NCBI GenBank assembly: GCA_963823675.1
Contig: CAWGMT010000009.1
Location: 806,001 to 870,000 of the forward strand
Source: CAWGMT01 sp963823675
Lineage (GTDB): Bacteria; Planctomycetota; Planctomycetia; Isosphaerales; Isosphaeraceae
Direction of reading: 5' to 3'
DNA: 64,000 nt
Positions 18,696 through 27,076 of the stretch are shown here, in pieces. The notes beneath the pieces were generated by a model, which saw nothing but the letters and a program-made list of their open reading frames with translations, searched no databases and had not been told where the DNA came from. Within the stretch, counting starts at the first letter, position 1. Each line of letters opens with the position of its first letter. The position numbers were made by a program, and so were the translations under genes.

Positions 18696-19109
18696 ATGGT
18701 GACGACTATCGCTCGCATTCTGCCTGATTCCTATTTTGATCTGGTTAGGAAGTTCCCCCTCACCCGCATCAAAGATGATGAGCACTTGGCTCAGGCTCAG
18801 GAATTTCTTCATAACCTGTTGAGGCAGGATCTTGATGAGGGAGCGGACGCTTATCTTGATGCACTGTCCGACTTCATTGAGAATTACGACGAGGAGAACG
18901 AGCCATCTTCTGATGCTCCTCCTGAAGATGTCCTGAGGGAACTGATCAACTCTAGTAAGCTCAGCCAGCAGCAGCTCGCCAAGGCTGTGGGCATCGCACA
19001 GTCCACCATCTCTGCTGTTCTCAACGGCAACAGGAAGCTGACCAATGATCACATCATAAAACTGGCCAGGCACTTCAATGTGTCCCCGGCTGTCTTCCTG
19101 CCTCTCTGA
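18696..19109 (+). CDS. HigA-like XRE-family antitoxin (orphan)
   Basis: A 137-residue protein starting at ATG 18696 behind GGGAGG. The N-terminal half (PDSYFDLVRKFPLTRIKDDEHLAQAQEFL, then an acidic helix) is the dimerisation or toxin-binding part of HigA-like antitoxins. Residues of about 80-137 form a Cro/CI-type helix-turn-helix (LSQQQLAKAVGIAQSTISAVLNG). Such proteins neutralise a RelE-like HigB RNase and repress their own operon. The toxin normally lies directly upstream, but no HigB-like frame is visible there or downstream, so this copy appears orphaned. Confidence 0.8.
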   Translation: MVTTIARILPDSYFDLVRKFPLTRIKDDEHLAQAQEFLHNLLRQDLDEGADAYLDALSDFIENYDEENEPSSDAPPEDVLRELINSSKLSQQQLAKAVGIAQSTISAVLNGNRKLTNDHIIKLARHFNVSPAVFLPL

Positions 19110-19317
19110 TCCCTGGGAATTTCCAAGAGTACTGACCCGTTACACCTTCCACCTGCGGTATCACGGTCGCTGGAGGTCAAAGCAGTGCTTGCAGGTCTCG
19201 TTGCAGCGATTTCCCCCGCCCGCGCCGGAGACCCGGGCGGGGATTTGCGCTATTCCCGTCACGACGCGCCGTGAGTGCTCCGTAATATCTTCACGCACTC
19301 CCCCAAGGAAACCACTC

Positions 19318-20718
19318 ATGACTCGCTGCGCCGAACTCGCCGCCGCACTGGCGATCTGCCTCGTCGGCATCGCCGTGCGCATGGTTCAGATCACTTACAA
19401 CTTTGATCTCGACGAGCTCTTCTCCGCGCGGCTCGCGGCGCAGCCCTTCGGCGAAGTGATCCGGCAATCGCTAGCGGACCGCCCTCACCCGCCGCTACAT
19501 TACCTCTTGCTGTCTCTTTGGGTGCGGGCGTTCGGGGCCGCGGAGGTATCTGTCAGGACGTTCAGCATCCTCTGTTCGGCGGCGTTCCTGGTCGTAGCCC
19601 ATCGCTTGCTGCGCCGGCTGATGCCACCGGGGCCAGCCCTCGGCACTCTGGGCATCTTGGCCATCTCACCCTTCTTTGTCTATTACGGCCAGCAGGCCCG
19701 GGCATACAGCCTCATCGCGCTGCTCTCAGCCGTCAACCTGCTCGCCTTCTTGAGACTGCTCGACGCACCCGGCGACCGCCGCCGAGCCGTCGTCTGGGCG
19801 GCGTCGTGCGCCTTGTTGGCCTGGTCACAGTATCTCGCGGTTCTGGCTGTTGTCGTCCAGATTGCCGTCTTATTACCCGGCCAGCCGCGCCGGGATCAGA
19901 CAGCCTTGCTCTGCGGCGGAGCCCTTGCCGTCGCCACCGTCCTGCCTTGGCTAGTTGCCGCGATGGGTGGCCAAATCCTGCGGCGGACGGACCCGCTGCC
20001 GAGCATCGGCTGGCTCGAGCGACCAAAGCCGCAGGATCTAGCCTGGTTCTACATCCGGGTCTTCGGTGAACTACCCGGCGTCCAGGCCCGGTGGCTCGCG
20101 CTCGCCGTGGCAGCCCTGGCTGCGGCCTACTACGCAACCAGAGTTCGGCGTGGGCTGTCCCGACCCGTCTTGGCCCTGACTGTGATGGGACTGGGCGTGC
20201 CGCTGGCCGTCTGGGCTCTGTCAGTCTACGGTCCCAAGCCAGTCTTCGTCGAACGCCAACTCATTGGTTCGGCGCTCGCCTTCGTCGGCCTGGTCGGCCT
20301 CTGGGCCGCGGGCCAGCACCGTTGGCTGGGCGGCGCCATCCTGGCCGGGGCCCTGGCGTGGGAAGCAGCGGCGGTGCCTGCGGCCTTCCCGGTACACTCC
20401 AAGCCGCCCTGGCGCGCGGTCGCCGCTTACCTGGACGCTCACTATCCAGGCCGCCCAGTCCTGGCGACCGAGGAGTGGGTTGCCAGTCCACTGAGCTACT
20501 ACCGACGGAGAGGCGAGGTCCGGCTGGCGCGGCGCCCACTCTCCGAGCCTGCGCTCCTGCTGTGCCGGAGGGGATGGGACGAGGGTCTGACGCGGAGTTT
20601 GGCGCCAATTCGGGCCTGGACGTGGGGCTGGATGGGGAGCGATTCCCTGGGTCTGGCGCTATACGAGGTTAGCGGAGAATCTAATCGAGATCGGCCCTCG
20701 CCGGGTCGTCAGCGGTGA
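19318..20718 (+). CDS. GT-C membrane glycosyltransferase (PMT/ArnT-like)
   Basis: A polytopic membrane protein of 466 residues. ATG 19318 follows AAGGA by 8 bases. The first luminal loop holds the acidic motif DLDELFSARLAA, where GT-C enzymes carry their catalytic Asp, followed by RPHPPLHYLLLSLW typical of the PMT/ArnT superfamily. About ten hydrophobic helices follow. Such enzymes move a sugar from a polyprenyl-phosphate donor to lipid or protein on the outer face of the inner membrane. Donor and acceptor cannot be told. It ends 10 bases inside the convergent peptidase gene. Confidence 0.78.
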   Translation: MTRCAELAAALAICLVGIAVRMVQITYNFDLDELFSARLAAQPFGEVIRQSLADRPHPPLHYLLLSLWVRAFGAAEVSVRTFSILCSAAFLVVAHRLLRRLMPPGPALGTLGILAISPFFVYYGQQARAYSLIALLSAVNLLAFLRLLDAPGDRRRAVVWAASCALLAWSQYLAVLAVVVQIAVLLPGQPRRDQTALLCGGALAVATVLPWLVAAMGGQILRRTDPLPSIGWLERPKPQDLAWFYIRVFGELPGVQARWLALAVAALAAAYYATRVRRGLSRPVLALTVMGLGVPLAVWALSVYGPKPVFVERQLIGSALAFVGLVGLWAAGQHRWLGGAILAGALAWEAAAVPAAFPVHSKPPWRAVAAYLDAHYPGRPVLATEEWVASPLSYYRRRGEVRLARRPLSEPALLLCRRGWDEGLTRSLAPIRAWTWGWMGSDSLGLALYEVSGESNRDRPSPGRQR

Positions 20719-22406
20719 TGGTCGATCAACAGCCGTTGACCGATTCGACTGGGCGTCCGGCTGCGCGTCGCAAGCCCAGTCTGGCCGCCGGCCGCGGTCC
20801 CTGCGAACCGGCCGATCTCCGGGCCTGGCTGAATCCTTGGTCGAGCGATCCTGCCAGACAGCGACTTCGCCACAACGCCCGTGCCCGAGCGCGATCCGGC
20901 CGCGATCACAGAATTGTAACTGACGCTAAAACTCTCGCCGGAGCTGCTCAGAACCGAGGTCGTATCGTACGTGCTCCCACCCGAGCCCATGTTCAGCGCC
21001 ACCGAGCTCCACCCGGGAGCATTGATTCCGCCGGTCACGCCGTTGATGACCGCCGTCGCGCTCGTGAACGTGACCGATCCGAAGTTCGCCACCTTCGCAA
21101 TGCTGCCGCCGACGGTCGGGGCTTCCACGATCCAGTCGGCACTACTTCGCTCGGGCTGGGGACTCTGTAGTTGCGCCGAGCTCTCGTACGCGCTGAAAGA
21201 ATCGTTCGGCCGGCTATTATCGACGATCGTCAGGTAGTACTGCCCAGCGTGGGCACCGCTGGTGATGTATTGCACCGACGCCGAAATCGAATCGCCCGGA
21301 TCAATCGTCATGCTGGCGATGACCTGCTCCGGCTGGCCCTTCCCGGTCGAGTACATCTCCCACCATGCCTGATAGACGGGGCTGCCGTTGATCACATCCT
21401 GCTCGGTGCCGATTTGCTCCACTGTCGAATCGCCATAGCCGTCGATTCCCACCCAAACCGATGAGTAGGTCGTGCCGCCCGACGAGCCGGTCACCGTCGG
21501 AACGTTCCAGGAGCCGCTGACCTCGGTCACCGAGCTCGCCTGCGGCTGGGAAAGATTGGTCGCGGCCACATAGCCCGACCAGTTGCTGCTGGTCTGCGCA
21601 TTCGGGTTTGGCGTTGGGTTTGGATTCGGCGTCGGCGTCGGCGTCGGGCTTGGGCTTGGACTTGGGCTGGGGCTGGGAGCGCTACCGTCGTAGTAGATCT
21701 GCACACCGGTCGAGGTATTCAGGAACTCATAGGGCTTGGCGGCGGAAGCGGGCGGCGTACCGGTTCCAGTCCACTGGTTGTAGCCTTGCGCAAGCGAGAC
21801 CGTCGTCTGCGAGCCCTCGTACGTAGTCGTGTTGTAGAGAACCTGCGGCGCCAGAGAATTCGTGTACCCCGTCCAGAAGATCTCACTCTGGCCAGGCCCT
21901 TCGGTGTAAAGGGCCCAATTTGAGGACGCGGACCACCGAAAGTCGAAGGAGATGTTGTACGTGCTATTGTTCTGGATCTCCAAGACGGCATCCGCCGGAA
22001 TCGGCGACGGGCTCGGGGTCGTCGAGCCGCCGGCATAATCGAGCTGAACACCGGTCGCGGTGATCAGGAACTCATACTGCGCCGCGGCGGAAGCCGGCGG
22101 CGTGCCGTATCCGGACCACTGGTTGTATCCTTGCGCAAGCGAGACCTTCGTCTGCGATCCGGGGTAGATCGTCGTATCGTAGAGAACCTGAGGCGCCAGA
22201 GAGTTCGAGTACCCCGACCAGAAGATCCTGCCCTGGCCAGGCCCTTCGGTGTAAGGGGCCCAATTTGAGGACGCGGTCCACCGAAAGTCGAAGGAGATGT
22301 TGTACGTGCTGTTGTTCTGGATCTCCAGGACCGCCAGCGAAAGCAGGCAGCGATCCTCCAAGCCCTCCACGCGAGGCTGGACTTGGTTTTTCCTGAGAGT
22401 TCTCAT
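20709..22406 (-). CDS. G1-family (glutamic) endopeptidase with duplicated N-terminal domain
   Basis: A 565-residue secreted protein. Residues 14-23 (EGLEDRCLLS) are the planctomycete LExRxLLS module. Two near-copies of a domain of about 100 residues follow (each LEIQNNSTYNISFDFRW, then SLAPQVLY, then SLAQGYNQW). Next comes a Ser/Pro/Thr/Asn linker (PSPSPSPTPTPTPNPNP), then a peptidase A4/G1 domain from about residue 275: SSNWSGYVA, WVGIDGYGD, the catalytic-Gln region EQIGTEQDV, YQAWWEMY, and the catalytic Glu in DWIVEAPT. G1 enzymes (scytalidoglutamic peptidase, eqolisin) are acid proteases best known from fungi. The 60 C-terminal residues after the fold look disordered. The repeated domain is not one I can name; binding to a surface or polymer is a guess. 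Confidence 0.85.
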   Translation of the reverse strand: MRTLRKNQVQPRVEGLEDRCLLSLAVLEIQNNSTYNISFDFRWTASSNWAPYTEGPGQGRIFWSGYSNSLAPQVLYDTTIYPGSQTKVSLAQGYNQWSGYGTPPASAAAQYEFLITATGVQLDYAGGSTTPSPSPIPADAVLEIQNNSTYNISFDFRWSASSNWALYTEGPGQSEIFWTGYTNSLAPQVLYNTTTYEGSQTTVSLAQGYNQWTGTGTPPASAAKPYEFLNTSTGVQIYYDGSAPSPSPSPSPSPTPTPTPNPNPTPNPNAQTSSNWSGYVAATNLSQPQASSVTEVSGSWNVPTVTGSSGGTTYSSVWVGIDGYGDSTVEQIGTEQDVINGSPVYQAWWEMYSTGKGQPEQVIASMTIDPGDSISASVQYITSGAHAGQYYLTIVDNSRPNDSFSAYESSAQLQSPQPERSSADWIVEAPTVGGSIAKVANFGSVTFTSATAVINGVTGGINAPGWSSVALNMGSGGSTYDTTSVLSSSGESFSVSYNSVIAAGSRSGTGVVAKSLSGRIARPRIQPGPEIGRFAGTAAGGQTGLATRSRTPSRIGQRLLIDHHR

Positions 22407-22570
22407 CGTTGCGCATCTCGAAGGTCGAAGAGGTCTGATCAGCGAATGGCGTCAGCGGTCAGTATAATCGATGCGCGAATACAGTCCCACGGACAAGAGG
22501 TCGGAAACCGATCATTGAGACTCGATATCGGTGGATTCGTCAAAGTCGGCTGGACTGCCGTGGTGGTGCC

Positions 22571-22864
22571 ATGTCTCCGAAGCGGCTCATGTGGACAGGC
22601 CTGACTTGCCTTGCCCTCTCGGTCCTGACCGCCGGGCTCGGGTTCCTCGCTCAGGCCATTCTCGTCGTCCTGGCGATCCTCTTCTTCCACATCACGATCC
22701 AGGTGCCTGTCGCCGCCGCTCACGGTGTCGTTGGCGAGACGACCATATCGGTGCCGCGCGTGTTGCCGACGGTGCTGTCGGTGGCCTGGCTCTTCCTGGC
22801 GATCGCGCTGGGCTGCTTGCTCGAATCGGGACGTCGCGTCCTGCGGCGGCGGTCTTCCGGTTGA
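22571..22864 (+). CDS. small membrane protein
   Basis: Not recognised. The 97 residues carry a hydrophobic N-terminal half (two adjoining helices in TCLALSVLTAGLGFLAQAILVVLAILFF) and one C-terminal helix (VLSVAWLFLAIALGCLL), ending in a basic tail RRVLRRRSSG. There is no clear ribosome site, so the start is uncertain. Divergent from the G1 peptidase gene. Confidence 0.4.
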   Translation: MSPKRLMWTGLTCLALSVLTAGLGFLAQAILVVLAILFFHITIQVPVAAAHGVVGETTISVPRVLPTVLSVAWLFLAIALGCLLESGRRVLRRRSSG

Positions 22865-22896
22865 CCCCGGCGCTTTCACTTTCTCATGTCAGCGCA

Positions 22897-23181
22897 TCAC
22901 GGTTGCGGCCGCCCGGCGGAGGGGACGGGCCAGCAGTACGGCCGGCACACGTCGGGAAAGGGCTTGCGGCAGTAACCATCCGGGCCGCACCAGCGGGGAA
23001 AGCAATGGGGATCCCACCAGTGCAGCAAACCGCCGCCGGGGTTCCAGCCGCCGACCGGTCGGAGCCGCTTGAGGAAATGCGCCTCGGGAGGTGGGCAGTC
23101 CCCGTGATCGCCCCCGCGAACGCTGGCGCACGTCATGACGACGATCCCGAAGGCCCACAACCGCGCCTGGTATTTGATCAC
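22897..23181 (-). CDS. small secreted Cys/Trp-rich protein
   Basis: 94 residues from GTG 23181, supported by AGGAG 8 bases upstream. A signal peptide (ARLWAFGIVVMTCASVRG) precedes a short mature part rich in Cys, Trp, His and Pro (LLHWWDPHCFPRWCGPDGYC). The six or so cysteines suggest disulfides or metal binding. I have the impression that this HWWDPHCFPR-type sequence recurs in planctomycetes, often near outer-membrane efflux genes, but that is from memory. It lies 80 bases downstream of the NodT-like gene on the same strand, so the two could share a transcript. Function unknown. Confidence 0.6.
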   Translation of the reverse strand: MIKYQARLWAFGIVVMTCASVRGGDHGDCPPPEAHFLKRLRPVGGWNPGGGLLHWWDPHCFPRWCGPDGYCRKPFPDVCRPYCWPVPSAGRPQP

Positions 23182-23261
23182 GTGTCTCGCTCCTATCCCG
23201 TTCAGTATTCATCGTTCGCAACTGGGCGCGCTCACGAGGCGTCGAAGCCGGCTGCCCGCGC

Positions 23262-25010
23262 TTACGAGCGATCGGGCAACGCAGGCGTCAACTGGCCCGG
23301 TCCCGGGGTTGGCGGAGTCCGGGGCGGCGCGGCTCCTGCCGGCCCCGGAGCTTGGTCCGGCGGCACGGGGTTAGGCGCGCTCGTTGCCGCTGCCGGTGCG
23401 CCAGCGGTCATTTCGGCGTGTTGCTCGTTTTGCACACGCAGTTGCCAGCCGCCGCCGATGGCTCGATAGACCGCAATCAAGTTGAGCGCGATATCGCCCT
23501 GGGCGGATGCGAGCTGGTCCTGCTGCTGGACAAGTGTGGTCTCCAGGTTGAACACGCGGTTGAAATCGATGGTGCCGGCGCGGTACTGCGCGACGCCCAC
23601 CTCGGTGGCCGCCTTGGCCGCGTCAACGCTCTTGGCCAGGTCGTCGGCCCGTTCCTGCGATTTCAGAAAGCCGCGCAGGGCGACCTGCGTTTCGCGTCCC
23701 GCGACGAGCACCTGGTTCTGATAGGTGGCGATCAACTCCTGGGTTTTGGCTTCCTGAAGGTGCACGTTGTTTTTGATTCGCCCGTAATTGAGAATGTTCC
23801 ATCGGAAGCCGGGCGTGAGGAGCCCGAAGAAGCTCCTTTGTGAAAACGCCTGCGAAAAGTCGGCCGCGTCCCAGCCGAGGGTACCGTTGATATAGATCGT
23901 CGGATACAGGTCGGCTTCGGCAACGCCGATCTGCGCGCTCTGTGCGGCCACGCTCCGCTCGGCGTTTCGAACGTCGGGCCGCCGGCGCAACAGATCGGCG
24001 GGAATGCCGGTTGCGACCCAGAGCGGCGTTTGTGGCATGGGCGAGTGGCCTAGCTCCGGCCCCGGTCCCAACTCGGCTTCGAGGTCTCGTGGCGGGAAAC
24101 CCGCCAGGATGCAGAGCGAGTCGTTCGCCTGTCCCATCAAGATTTCCTGTGCGGGAATGGTCGAACGGGTCTGCTCGAGCACGGTTCGTGCCTGCTCCAC
24201 GTCGAGGCGAGTCGCCGTACCGACTCGCAGCTTTTCCGCCGCGATCGCCAGCACTCCCTCCTGAATCCGGACGTTATCACGCGCGATCTTGATTCGCTGC
24301 TGAGCGACTCGATACTGGACGTAGTAGGTCGCCACGTCCGCGAAAAGCGTCACGAGCGACGCGTCGTAGTCTTCGACCGATGCGTCCAGGCTCGCGTTGG
24401 ACGATTCAATATTGCGGCGGATCCGGCCCCATAAGTCGAGCTCCCAGCTCAGATTGAAGCCGTAGAACCAGTTGGAAAAGGAAAGCGGAAAGGTGCTCCC
24501 AATCGGCGTCTGGAGCAGCTTGTTGATCACCGGCTGGTTCGGGCTGAGGTTGACCCGGCTGTAAGATCCTTGCGCCTGCTGCGTCTGCGGGAACATGTTG
24601 CCGACCGAAATGGCCTGGCTCGCGCGCGCTTCGAGTACCCGCGCTCCCGCTGCTCTCAGATCTGGATTCTGGGCGTAGGATGCATGGACGAGATCAACCA
24701 ATACCGGGTCCTGAAACACGTCCCACCAGGTACCGCCCGGCAACTGAACGTCGAGGACATGGGGATCGCGGGCCTGGATCCAGTCCGGTGCCACCGGCGC
24801 CGGCGGCTCGCCGTAATTCGGGCCGACCTTGAGGCCATTATGGAGCCACTGGCTGGGACGCGTCACGATGCACCCGCTCGCGTACAACGCGGGGAGAACG
24901 AAGAAGGCAAGCGTTGACCATCGCAGCCGGCGAGCTCGAAGCGCAGCCAGAGCCTTCGGCGCCTGGAGTCGATGCCACTTCATCGCTTTGATTCCATCGT
25001 GCCAGCCCAT
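23262..25010 (-). CDS. NodT-family outer-membrane efflux lipoprotein
   Basis: A TolC-like outer-membrane channel of RND or related tripartite efflux pumps. The start at 25010 (MGWHDGIKAMKW) has AGAGGA about 6 bases upstream. A lipoprotein signal ends at LYASGC. Two OEP halves follow: WWDVFQDPVLVDLVHASYAQNPDLRAAGARVLEARA onwards, and the second half with GIPADLLRRRPDVRNAERSVAAQSAQIGVAEADLYP, a textbook NodT segment. The last 50 residues are a Pro/Ala tail (PPDQAPGPAGAAPPRTPPTPG) beyond the family fold. No inner-membrane pump or adaptor gene is adjacent in the window. Confidence 0.92.
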   Translation of the reverse strand: MGWHDGIKAMKWHRLQAPKALAALRARRLRWSTLAFFVLPALYASGCIVTRPSQWLHNGLKVGPNYGEPPAPVAPDWIQARDPHVLDVQLPGGTWWDVFQDPVLVDLVHASYAQNPDLRAAGARVLEARASQAISVGNMFPQTQQAQGSYSRVNLSPNQPVINKLLQTPIGSTFPLSFSNWFYGFNLSWELDLWGRIRRNIESSNASLDASVEDYDASLVTLFADVATYYVQYRVAQQRIKIARDNVRIQEGVLAIAAEKLRVGTATRLDVEQARTVLEQTRSTIPAQEILMGQANDSLCILAGFPPRDLEAELGPGPELGHSPMPQTPLWVATGIPADLLRRRPDVRNAERSVAAQSAQIGVAEADLYPTIYINGTLGWDAADFSQAFSQRSFFGLLTPGFRWNILNYGRIKNNVHLQEAKTQELIATYQNQVLVAGRETQVALRGFLKSQERADDLAKSVDAAKAATEVGVAQYRAGTIDFNRVFNLETTLVQQQDQLASAQGDIALNLIAVYRAIGGGWQLRVQNEQHAEMTAGAPAAATSAPNPVPPDQAPGPAGAAPPRTPPTPGPGQLTPALPDRS

Positions 25011-25127
25011 CGGCTTCCTCTGGCGAAGCGGACTCACCCGGCAGATCGTGCACGATCTGCACAAACTGCATTATCGGCACGACCCGCGCGTCCAGTCGAG
25101 GAAAACCCGTCAAGAGGGAGTTCTGGT

Positions 25128-25277
25128 TCAAGCCGTTCGCAGCGTAATCGGCAAGTAACGAGGCTGCCAGATCCTGGCATCTACCACCAGGTCGAGTTCC
25201 TCCAGCAGGTGCCCGCCGAACGGCACATCGAAGACATCGGCACCGATTACGCCCGACAGGATCGATTTGATGTCCAT
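25128..25277 (-). CDS. possible small protein (49 aa)
   Basis: A short frame starting at ATG 25277 with a strong GGAGGGTGA ribosome site 3 to 8 bases before it, reading MDIKSILSGVIGADVFDVPF and on. It ends about 120 bases before the NodT start, on the same strand. No family was recognised; it could be a leader or small gene of the efflux transcript. Confidence 0.35.
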   Translation of the reverse strand: MDIKSILSGVIGADVFDVPFGGHLLEELDLVVDARIWQPRYLPITLRTA

Positions 25278-25619
25278 CGCTCACCCTCCGAGAGGCCGGC
25301 GGGTAGAGTTGAATATTGCATGATCAGCTCGTTTCATTGCGCCGGGGTTTCGACAAACTTGATGCGCTGATCGATCGCTGGATCCAGGAACAAAAGGTGC
25401 ACGCATGAAACTTGACTGATGCGCTCTAAGTTCTGGACGTCAAGTGCCCTAAATGGGCTTGCGTGATCCTGGGAGGGCGAGGCTCCGTCCGAGCCGCCTG
25501 GGAGAATGGCTCGCCGAGAGGCTCGCCGTCCCGGAATTGTGCAAGGCGATTTAGAGTCGCCAGACTGCTCGGAGTTTCCCCAGCATTTCTTCGTGGAGTG
25601 TATTCTGCCATTCCAGGAG

Positions 25620-25691
<72 letters not shown>

Positions 25692-26212
25692 AAGTCTTTG
25701 AAACTTTCCCAAGTGTTTTTCTTAACCCGGTGCGAATTCGGCATGTTGCGAATATCGACCGCACCGAAATTTTACCTGGCAGAAGAAAAGCGTGCAACTA
25801 GAAAAAAACACCGCAAACGGGTCAAACGAGTGAAGATCGGGTCGGCTATTTGACACGGCGAGAACTCGTCTGGCAGAACTTTGGTCGTGCGACAACTCGC
25901 AGGGACGGAAAGCGAGACGAAAACTCGTTTTTTCGTCGTTAGGATTGAAAACCCGAGCTATCAATCTTTCAAAAACTCGTTTGCCGACGATCACTCAAAA
26001 ATTAAAACGTATCTCGCCACCTACTAATTCCCCCCACGGGGACCATCCAGGGACCGACCGGGAACTCTCCAGGGACCGTCTCTTAACCCGACCTTCACGA
26101 ACAGAACCTGCTCTCAGTCGCTTCCTGCGAAAACTCAAAAGGGACGCATCACGTCTCCGGGTGACACGTCCCTTTCCCGTCGAGTCTAGCTTGTGACTTG
26201 AAATCGATGTCG
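25692..26212. other. gene-free stretch between tRNA-Gly and the phage remnant
   Basis: About 520 bases, less GC-rich than the surroundings, with no supported gene. It includes a direct repeat of CCAGGGACCG (near 26048 and 26072) and the hairpin listed separately. It is probably decayed island DNA. Confidence 0.55.
26138..26175. terminator. strong hairpin, possible bidirectional terminator
   Basis: AAAGGGACG ... CGTCCCTTT encloses a second helix TCAC ... GTGA. It lies 38 bases downstream of the end of the capsid remnant, so it may be the old terminator of that gene. Confidence 0.5.
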
Positions 26213-26888
26213 TCACGAATACGGTGCGACATCAGATTTGACCCTAGCAGGCCATTCACCAAAAGAGATTCCCCAATCCTTGTAGCCGCGAACACTCAAA
26301 CCGAGCGTCTCATGCGAGCGTGGAGAAGTTTCGATCACTGGGCCGAGACGACCATCCAGAAGAGCAACTAACACGGCCCCGTGAAGGGGAACACTCCAGA
26401 GATTCCCCTCATTTTTGCGAGGTGGCATCGAGTCGTGGCGCAATTGCCAACCGAAGATTGATTCCCTGCAAGGGATTCCCCGACGGTCGAAGATCCGTCA
26501 TCTGATCGCGGAACAACCGAACGGAGTTGAGCGGTTGTCTCGCAGTGAATTCGAGTGCAGCGGGAACCATGAGCGCCGTCGGTTGAATACCGATGATCCT
26601 CCCGCCAATGACTTTCTGTGTTCGCATGGCAGCCACGGCAGAAGTCAATCCGTTGAAATCGAGCACGTCATGAAGAAGGTCGTTGTGTCCGGAAGTGAAG
26701 AAATCCGTCGTGGCACTCGTTCCCGTGAGTGTGTTGAAGAACGTGTCTGTGATCCTCTTGGATGAGTCGTTCCCGATCACCATCGGAATATCGTTAAGCA
26801 TACCGACGTTATCGTCGATCAGATCGGCTCTCGCAATATCGAACGCTTTCCCGCACGTATCAATCTTGTAGGTGGAACTTTCTTCCGT
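26213..26888 (-). pseudogene. phage major capsid protein remnant
   Basis: Two fragments in different frames make up the C-terminal two thirds of a phage major head protein. The first, from the IS boundary to 26409, reads SSTYKIDTCGKAFDIARADLI, then SATTDFFTSGHNDLL, AVAAMRTQKVIGGRIIGIQP and TALMVPAALEFTARQPL. The second, in another frame down to 26213, reads LHGAVLVALLDGRLGPVIET, then LGLSVRGYKDWGISFGEW. This order and wording match the major capsid family fused to or following ClpP-like prohead proteases (Mu/HK97-type phages). The 5' part is missing, cut by the IS21-like element. No other phage gene is recognisable nearby. Confidence 0.72.
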
Positions 26889-26939
26889 GTCGTTTGCAAC
26901 CAGAAAGGGTACCACTTTCGGAGACCACCGGGTACCACC
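26889..26939 (+). repeat. terminal inverted repeat of the IS21-like element (istB side)
   Basis: TGTCGTTTGCAACCAGAA, then AGGGTACCACT, then GGGTACCAC at 26931-26939. It mirrors 31259-31309. Confidence 0.8.
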
Positions 26940-27076
26940 TGAGCGGTTGCGGCGCGGTGTGATTGGCTGGATTGGAGTGAAGATGACGATTCCTGTGCGG
27001 TCGCAACTCCGTCGCGGCCGGCGGACAATCGGGGCGGGAGGCAGCAGGCAGGGCGATCGTCGCGGTGACAGATCGC

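Noticed and set aside
26035..26090. Repeated CCAGGGACCG as a CRISPR-like array
   Set aside because: Only two copies, no regular spacers and no cas genes.
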